Shown here: piece after piece, positions 32,898 through 37,435 of the stretch
Layout: each line of letters starts with the position of its first letter
Position numbering within the stretch: position 1 is the stretch's first letter
Origin: JAPLKX01 sp035530195
Lineage (GTDB): Bacteria; Hydrogenedentota; Hydrogenedentia; Hydrogenedentales; SLHB01
Assembly (NCBI GenBank): GCA_035530195.1
Contig: DATKVG010000106.1
Span: 1 to 37,435 of the forward strand
Direction: 5' to 3'
DNA: 37,435 bases
The notes under the pieces: generated by a model
Seen by the model: the letters and a program-made list of their open reading frames with translations, nothing else
Told to the model about the DNA's origin: nothing
Database searches by the model: none
Made by a program: the position numbers and the translations under genes

Positions 32898-33041
32898 ATG
32901 AAGCACCTAAAGCCGATCTCAGTTTCCAAAGGCCTTTTAGCGCCCTGGCAGGATACGGGCGAGATTCTTGACCAGATCTTCGGGTTTGTACTGGAACTGG
33001 TCGACCGCAAAGGCAAGGCCGACCAAGTCGAAGAAGGGTAA
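32898..33041 (+). CDS. Small 47-aa protein with very strong ribosome-binding site
   Basis: ATG at 32898 is preceded by AAAGGAGG (32883-32890) at 7 nt, the strongest Shine-Dalgarno in the window. The product starts MKHLKPISVSKGLLAPW, continues with an acidic/hydrophobic middle (GEILDQIFGFVLELV, a likely amphipathic helix) and ends in a charged tail (DRKGKADQVEEG). There is no signal peptide and no cysteine. A basic leader followed by a compact core could fit a peptide precursor, but there is no modifying enzyme next to it; an IS lies within about 50-110 bp downstream. I recognise no family. The alternative is a short regulatory or structural protein. Confidence 0.6.
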   Translation: MKHLKPISVSKGLLAPWQDTGEILDQIFGFVLELVDRKGKADQVEEG

Positions 33042-33150
33042 CGAAAGACCGCAGACTTAATCCGAAGTTCCAGAGAAGGATCGAACGCAAGTACTGTTGC
33101 GCTTGAGAGATGCGCGGATTTCAAGTGCAAGGATACTGGGTACAGTCGTT

Positions 33151-34857
33151 CTAAGACTTGAGTCCGAGTAGCCCGAATACGTGGCGCTGGAAGGGCGTGA
33201 GTTCGGTGACGGTGGTGAATTGGGCGCTGGTTTTGTCTTCGCCTACGCGACAGGTGTTTTTGCAGCGGGTGGCCAGTTCGTCCATGAGGGTCTGGAGGCT
33301 GTGAACGGGCCGTCCGCCCGAGGTTTGCTTGGTCCGCTTTTTTTGTTGGACGGCTTCGCCGGGCTGGGCTTTGGCTACGGGGTCGCGGGTCCAGCGGGCG
33401 GCATCGAGTTCTTTGTCTTGGAAGAGCAGGGGGGCGAGTTTTTTGCGCAACTCCCATTCGACGTAGTACGCGAGCATGCAGAGGAACACGTGGGCTTTGA
33501 CGTGTTCGGGCGTGCGGTGGTGGATGGGTCGAATGCGCACGTCGAGGCTTTTGATGCAGCGGAAGGCCTGTTCGATTTGGCCCAAACTTTTGTAGGCGCG
33601 AACGGTGTCGGGGGCGCTGAGTTCGCTTTGCGGTTCGCTGGTGCGGATGACGTAGATGCCGTCCAACTGTTCTTCTTGCTTGATGCGTTCGGCGTTGCGT
33701 GCAAATCCAAAATGGCCGTCTTGGATGTCCAGGTCGAAGTGTTTGCCCACGCGAAACCGGTTCAAGACGCGCCCCACTTTGACGCCGATTTCGTCGGCCT
33801 TAAGCGGCGTCTTGGTGCGCCGTCCCACTTGCGCCGCGATCCGCGCAAGTTCGTTTTCCGTGGCTTCCAAGAGTTCCTGGCGGGTGCGCCTGCGGTCCTC
33901 GGCCAACAGCGGGTTGTGGCACACCATCAGGCGCTCGCCGGGATAAGTCTCGCTGGTGATTTCAGCGAGGTTGTGCTGGTCAAACAGCGACATCTGCAGC
34001 GCTCCCTGTTCCACCAGTTCGGCGATGGCGTTGGAACGCAGCACCGAGATCCAGCCCAGTTGCGGGTGGGTTTTCAACGCGTCGATCTGCGTTTGCGTCA
34101 GCATCCCTCGGTCGCCGACCAACACCACGCGCTCGAGGCCAAATCGTTCGCGCAGCTTGTCCACCTGGTCGGGCACGGTGGAAGGGTCGCCCGTGTTGCC
34201 CGCGTACGTTTCCACCGCCACCGGCCGGCCTTCGCCGTCCGCCAACAGCCCATAGACGATGCAGGGCAGCTTCTCCCCGTCCCGGTTGTAGCCGTATTGC
34301 GCCAGCGGGCACGTGCGGCCATGGTAGGAACTCGACGACACATCGAACAGGACGCGTGCCCCTTCCCCCAAATGACGCTTGGCCAGCTTCCGCTCGATCC
34401 GTTCCTTGCGGTCCAAGAGCCAATCGAGCGCGGCATACAGATCATTCTCGTCCGCATCCGCCACCCCCAACTGCTCCGCCAAAGTCGTCGCCAGCCACTG
34501 CCGCGTCGTCGCCAGCTTCGAACACGGGTCCACCAAGCGCTGCGCAATCATCGCCACGACCAGATCCCGTTTCCGGCACGGGCGCGACGCCAACAGCGCC
34601 TCCATCTCCAGTGCACGCATCACACCCAGCACCGCCTCGACATCCCCGTGCGGCAACGAGCGCTCCACCGCAAACCGCTGCTCCCCGGGCACCAGTCTGA
34701 TTCCCTTCAGCACCAGGCGCAACGCCTCAACCGCTTGCGGCGGCAAACACGAAAGATTGGCCAAGGTTTCTTTGACCATCTTCTTGCCTTCGCGCCGGGT
34801 TTGGCGCAGCAAGACCGCGGGCGGCGAATTGCGATTGGGCACGGTGTCAATATACAT
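33151..34857 (-). CDS. IS1634-family DDE transposase
   Basis: A 568-aa transposase of the IS1634 group of IS4-like elements. The N-terminus MYIDTVPNRNSPPAVLLRQTRREGKK is typical of the family. DDE candidates are D in VLFDVSSSSY (near 168), D in VVLVGDRGML (near 249) and E in SLGQIEQAFRCIKSLDVRIRPIHHRTPEHVKAHVFLCMLA (near 427), the Y-(2)-R-(3)-E-(6)-K-like helix of IS4 proteins. The frame is intact with no stops or shifts, so it may be active. A near-consensus promoter lies upstream, and the ATG is 6 nt from the -10 box, with no Shine-Dalgarno. Confidence 0.94.
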   Translation of the reverse strand: MYIDTVPNRNSPPAVLLRQTRREGKKMVKETLANLSCLPPQAVEALRLVLKGIRLVPGEQRFAVERSLPHGDVEAVLGVMRALEMEALLASRPCRKRDLVVAMIAQRLVDPCSKLATTRQWLATTLAEQLGVADADENDLYAALDWLLDRKERIERKLAKRHLGEGARVLFDVSSSSYHGRTCPLAQYGYNRDGEKLPCIVYGLLADGEGRPVAVETYAGNTGDPSTVPDQVDKLRERFGLERVVLVGDRGMLTQTQIDALKTHPQLGWISVLRSNAIAELVEQGALQMSLFDQHNLAEITSETYPGERLMVCHNPLLAEDRRRTRQELLEATENELARIAAQVGRRTKTPLKADEIGVKVGRVLNRFRVGKHFDLDIQDGHFGFARNAERIKQEEQLDGIYVIRTSEPQSELSAPDTVRAYKSLGQIEQAFRCIKSLDVRIRPIHHRTPEHVKAHVFLCMLAYYVEWELRKKLAPLLFQDKELDAARWTRDPVAKAQPGEAVQQKKRTKQTSGGRPVHSLQTLMDELATRCKNTCRVGEDKTSAQFTTVTELTPFQRHVFGLLGLKS

Positions 34858-34863
34858 GGGAAT

Positions 34864-34892
34864 AATATACAGAAATCGATGCCTGTTGTCAA
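34864..34892 (-). promoter_or_regulatory. Transposase promoter, leaderless
   Basis: On the minus strand TTGACA (34892-34887), 17 bp, TATATT (34869-34864). The -35 is perfect, the -10 5 of 6. The ATG at 34857 is 6 nt beyond the -10, so the mRNA would start at or near the A of the ATG. Confidence 0.75.
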
Positions 34893-35083
34893 GACAAATT
34901 TGTAGCCTTTACATGGGTACAACCTGACAAACAAAATGCCCCGCCTTTCCATACAAACTCAAGGCTTACCTATACTTGCGCCTCACAATGCGCGCGTCCC
35001 CCCTGGAACTTCAGTCTAAAAGGTCGACAAAAAGCTTCTAATCTTGGAAAAACGTGATGGCCAATTTGGAGTGCGACAGTATG

Positions 35084-35212
35084 GAGACGGTCTCAAAATC
35101 AGTGGGGAATCCAGGAAGGGGGTTCGGCGAACCCCAGCAACCCTCGGCTGACCGTTGACCCACCCCTTACCCGGGGCGGAAGAGTGAAAAAGGGCGGTTT
35201 TGAGACAGGCTC
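35084..35212. repeat. MITE-like inverted repeat, about 129 bp
   Basis: GAGACGGTCTCAAAATC (35084-35100) and GGTTTTGAGACAGGCTC (35196-35212) are inverted copies with 14 of 17 matching. The interior has a GGGGTTCG-G-CGAACCCC palindrome near 35127-35143 and no gene. It lies in the 514-bp gap (34858-35371) between the IS and the next gene; nothing else was found in the rest of that gap. It may be the remnant or non-autonomous derivative of another IS. Confidence 0.6.
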
Positions 35213-35371
35213 TTCAGATGGGGTGGTCTTGGCTCACTTCTCAAACGATAGCGCGCTTCATCGTGACTTTTGAAACTGGTTTTGCTGTGCGCCTCGCTGG
35301 CAAGAAAACAGTTCTTGCCACCCAATCGGCCCAACGCTCCCAATCGGCCCACCCGGTTTTCTTCGTGCCGC

Positions 35372-36832
35372 TCACATATACCACTCATCTTCGGCGGGCG
35401 GCGTGTAGATCCACTTTTTGTCCACCTCGAGCAGCCGGGGCCTTAACTTGAAGATTGAATCAATCCGGGGAAATGCCGTGAACTTTTGCCCGCTCTGCTC
35501 ATACCGGCTGATGAGATGGAGGTAAAGCATGAGCCTGGCCGTCCGCAGCTGGCGCGGCGTCGAATAATACACCGTCAGCCCCTGTTCGAGCGCATGCTGG
35601 AACTTGTCCGAAAGCGCGTCGGGGCATTTTGCGGCGATTTCCGACCACGTGAACAAGTCCATCTCGTCAGGTTCGGGCGCGGCCTGATAGCTGCGGGCAT
35701 TGAAATCGACCTCGAGGCGCTCGTACAGGTCGACAAGCCGGTCCAGCCAGTAGAAAATGGCCCTGTAGCCTTCGTCGGCGATATCGATCCCGATGTGGAC
35801 CTTGTCGACGGTGGCGGCTGTCTGCTTGGCCAGATATAACTCGCGCTCCTCGTTGTCGTCCGGCACCATCCGCACCCGCGCTTTTTCTGCGGCGTCGCCG
35901 TGGTTGAAACTCTCGAGAATGATCGCGAGCCCAAACTTGCTTCGGCCGTGGAGGGCGAACTCGCGCAACAGCGGCGCCGTAACCTCGTCTTTCGCGAGCA
36001 CGGCGTTGAGCGCCGGTTCCGCTGAAAAAATGCCGGCTTTCCAGTCCAGCCAGATGTCGTGGAACAGCGACGTGAGCATCTTGCCGCAGCCCCGGATGTC
36101 GCGGCTGAAAACCTTGTTCGTCACATCGCTGAACCGTTGCCGCAACCGCCAGCCCGACCGCTTGAGAATGTCATGCTCGAACAGGAACCGCACCACCAGC
36201 AGCCGGTCCACCGCAAGGCACGCCAAATGCTCCGACAGGTGCTGATCGCCCGCGAGCGTCTCGATCCAGTGTTGGCACCACTGCCGAAGCTGTCGTGCGA
36301 CCTGGCTGCGGGGCTGTCTCCGCACCTCTTCGAGTGAGCCCCGCTCGACGTTGGCCTTCGACAACACCCCGCGCGTGCCGCCCCGCGCCCGGGTATCGCC
36401 GAACTCCCTGCGGAACTCCGACGGCGTGTTCGCCGCCAGGAGCGGTTCGCCCGTCCGCGCATCGTACAGATAAGACCGGTATAAGTCCGTAATGAACGCG
36501 TAGTCCGCCTGCGGCGACGGCCCTTCCGCAATAATGAGCCGCGTCGTCTCGCAGTAATCAAGCCCCTGCTGCGCAACCGTCGCCGGCGGTTCAAGCGCTC
36601 CCGGCATCACGAAATGCGCCGTCACAACCGTCTGCGGCCCGCCGCGCAACATGTACGTGATGCACGAAACTTGAGCCAGGTGCTTCCTGGGCTCGAGCGG
36701 CGCCAGACCCTTCCACCCCAGCAGCGACAACAACTGTTCGGCAAACCGTTGCTGGTCCACCTTGGTGTTGTCCGCCATCTTGCCCCACCAGGTCTCGCAC
36801 AACTTCGTGATCTCATGAAATGATTCCGTCAT
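35372..36832 (-). CDS. Protein of unknown function, 486 aa, cotranscribed with a winged-helix protein
   Basis: No signal peptide or TM helix is seen. The N-terminal third (about 20-140) reads like an alpha/beta domain (QQRFAEQLLSLLGW..TVVTAHFVMPG..YAFITDLYRSYLYDARTGEPLL) faintly like N-terminal parts of type IIG restriction-modification proteins; the middle (about 190-240: LACLAVDRLLVVRFLFEHDILKRSGWRL) resembles the helical spacer of the same enzymes. No NPPY methylase motif and no certain PD-(D/E)xK nuclease motif is found, so a restriction role is only a hint. The C-terminus ends KKWIYTPPAEDEWYM. Its ATG overlaps the stop of the upstream gene by 4 nt (ATGA), so the two products are probably made together. 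Confidence 0.7.
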   Translation of the reverse strand: MTESFHEITKLCETWWGKMADNTKVDQQRFAEQLLSLLGWKGLAPLEPRKHLAQVSCITYMLRGGPQTVVTAHFVMPGALEPPATVAQQGLDYCETTRLIIAEGPSPQADYAFITDLYRSYLYDARTGEPLLAANTPSEFRREFGDTRARGGTRGVLSKANVERGSLEEVRRQPRSQVARQLRQWCQHWIETLAGDQHLSEHLACLAVDRLLVVRFLFEHDILKRSGWRLRQRFSDVTNKVFSRDIRGCGKMLTSLFHDIWLDWKAGIFSAEPALNAVLAKDEVTAPLLREFALHGRSKFGLAIILESFNHGDAAEKARVRMVPDDNEERELYLAKQTAATVDKVHIGIDIADEGYRAIFYWLDRLVDLYERLEVDFNARSYQAAPEPDEMDLFTWSEIAAKCPDALSDKFQHALEQGLTVYYSTPRQLRTARLMLYLHLISRYEQSGQKFTAFPRIDSIFKLRPRLLEVDKKWIYTPPAEDEWYM

Positions 36833-37431
36833 GGTACTCCCTTCCCTTTACTCACGCTGTAGCCGGACGCCTCGATCCGGCGCCAAATCACATCCTCGCG
36901 CCGCCCCAGCAGATCCACGCCCCGCGCCAAAAATGGCTCGAGCCGCTCCGGATCTTCTGAAAGCGTCCGCGCAAAATCCTGCAACGACATCGTCTCAATA
37001 GCGGGCGGCTGCGGGCCCTCGATCTGCGGCTTTTCTCCCCCGGACGTAACAACCAGCACACGGCCCTCCCCCTCGTTCAGAAAAACCATCCGAACCGACG
37101 GCTCCACCGCCAGCAGCCCCCGGAGCCGGTCCACCGGCTCAGCCATCTTCAAAAAAATCTGGCGCAGTTCCGGAAACAGATCGAACTGCGTGTCCACCTG
37201 GTAATACGCCCGGTTCCCCTCCGACCGCCGGTACAGCAGCCCCACTTGCGCAAACCGCTCCAGTTCGCGCTGCACGGCCCGGATCGGCAGACCCGTCGCA
37301 CCCTCGATCTGCCGCTGGTAATACGTCCGAACCGGGTCGAGGACGAATACGCGGAGCACCGCCACGCGCGCCGTTGACGCAAACACGGCAAACAACGCAT
37401 CCTGCGCCTTTTGACGTTTATTTGCAGTCAT
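36829..37431 (-). CDS. Winged-helix DNA-binding protein with degenerate nucleotidyltransferase-like domain
   Basis: About 200 aa from ATG 37431, four bases inside the window end, so the true start could lie outside. Residues about 8-95 are a winged helix (FASTARVAVLRVFVLDPVRTYYQRQIEGATGLPIRAVQRELERFAQVGLLYRRSEGNRAYYQVD), the type found with MNT-like nucleotidyltransferase domains. The remainder (about 100-195: VRMVFLNEGEGRVLVVTSG.. and ..SLQDFARTL..FLARGVDLLGREDVIWRRIE) keeps the shape of such a domain but lacks the GS..DxD catalytic motif, so it may be a non-catalytic sensor or partner domain. The stop overlaps the next ATG (ATGA), so it forms a module with the 486-aa protein and may autoregulate it. 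Confidence 0.75.
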   Translation of the reverse strand: MTANKRQKAQDALFAVFASTARVAVLRVFVLDPVRTYYQRQIEGATGLPIRAVQRELERFAQVGLLYRRSEGNRAYYQVDTQFDLFPELRQIFLKMAEPVDRLRGLLAVEPSVRMVFLNEGEGRVLVVTSGGEKPQIEGPQPPAIETMSLQDFARTLSEDPERLEPFLARGVDLLGRREDVIWRRIEASGYSVSKGKGVP

Positions 37432-37435
37432 CAAT

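Larger units (their letters stand above)
33086..34980 (-). mobile_element. IS1634-type insertion sequence (ends tentative)
   Basis: The element carries one transposase gene. Tentative ends are an imperfect inverted repeat, CGCAAGTACTG..CTTGAG (33086-33107) against the complement of 34958-34980 (CGCAAGTATAG..CTTGAG, roughly 17 of 23). These would give about 1.9 kb, plausible for the family. No target-site duplication could be seen, so the true ends may lie closer to the gene. Confidence 0.5.

Noticed and set aside
33041..33085. Possible remnant of a coding gene between the small gene and the IS (a short basic frame)
   Set aside because: There is no start codon or ribosome-binding site and the frame stops after about 20 codons; too little to support a gene.
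32006..33457. 483-aa open frame on the minus strand across the glyA 3' end and the small gene
   Set aside because: It lies antisense to a clear glyA and runs through repeat and IS sequence; composition is Arg/Pro-rich as in GC-rich shadow frames.
33181..34905. 574-aa plus-strand frame opposite the transposase
   Set aside because: The IS1634 transposase on the minus strand has family motifs and promoter; the plus frame has none.
35372..36832. Functional restriction-modification enzyme
   Set aside because: No NPPY methylase motif and no convincing nuclease motif were found; the resemblance is limited to helical spacer regions.

Overview
The window is about 37.4 kb of GC-rich bacterial chromosome carrying ordinary housekeeping genes (glnE, thrS, glyA, glycerate kinase, an Mrp/NBP35 protein), many secreted hydrolases with signal peptides, and pseudopilin-like proteins ending in the 'DGHVEF' motif (DUF1559/H-X9-DG type). 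A long, chlamydia-like GlyA (504 aa), secreted glycan-active proteins and DUF1559-type pseudopilins suggest a PVC-related or neighbouring phylum (Planctomycetota, Lentisphaerota, Hydrogenedentota). I cannot place it more precisely from sequence alone. No rRNA, tRNA, CRISPR array or prophage was recognised. One IS1634-type insertion sequence is present.

Layout. 99-9149: a secreted alpha/beta hydrolase whose nucleophile serine is replaced by aspartate; a GH29 alpha-L-fucosidase with an amidohydrolase in one operon; a second secreted alpha/beta hydrolase; Mrp with a C-terminal DUF971; a secreted beta-propeller protein; glycerate kinase. 9195-14233: glnE, overlapping tail-to-tail with an alternative-oxidase-like di-iron protein, then a protein joining a multi-TM domain to a pseudopilin body. 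14440-19153: a secreted parallel beta-helix protein with a LamG-like tail, and thrS. 19299-22923: a tight operon of a membrane PilZ protein, an integral membrane protein, a GspG-like protein and a LarA-like protein, with a good sigma-70 promoter. 23157-24880: DinB and MFS genes. 25021-26650: a pseudopilin divergent from a Cys-rich HTH protein, with a dyad over the pseudopilin promoter. 26744-30706: a URO-D-family protein, then a large zinc-ribbon/coiled-coil/TM protein whose C-terminus may resemble GspC/PilP. 31157-37431: glyA with a structured leader, a hidden 47-codon gene with a very strong ribosome-binding site, the IS element, a MITE-like inverted repeat, and a two-gene module of a winged-helix protein and a 486-aa unknown.

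Two themes run through the window. First, intergenic spaces are full of hairpin-forming inverted repeats (perfect arms of 27 and 29 bp, four tandem palindromes with shrinking loops, a 208-bp palindrome). Many abut or supply the stop codon of the neighbouring gene, as expected of 3'-end or mobile REP/MITE-type elements. Second, several genes (mrp, glycerate kinase, the transposase) have a -10-like box exactly 6 nt before the ATG and no Shine-Dalgarno, suggesting leaderless transcripts, while others have strong GGAGG sites. Functionally the window combines secreted glycan and ester hydrolysis with an envelope or pilus-like apparatus (two pseudopilin-type proteins, GspG-like, PilZ, possible GspC/PilP-like) scattered over several loci.
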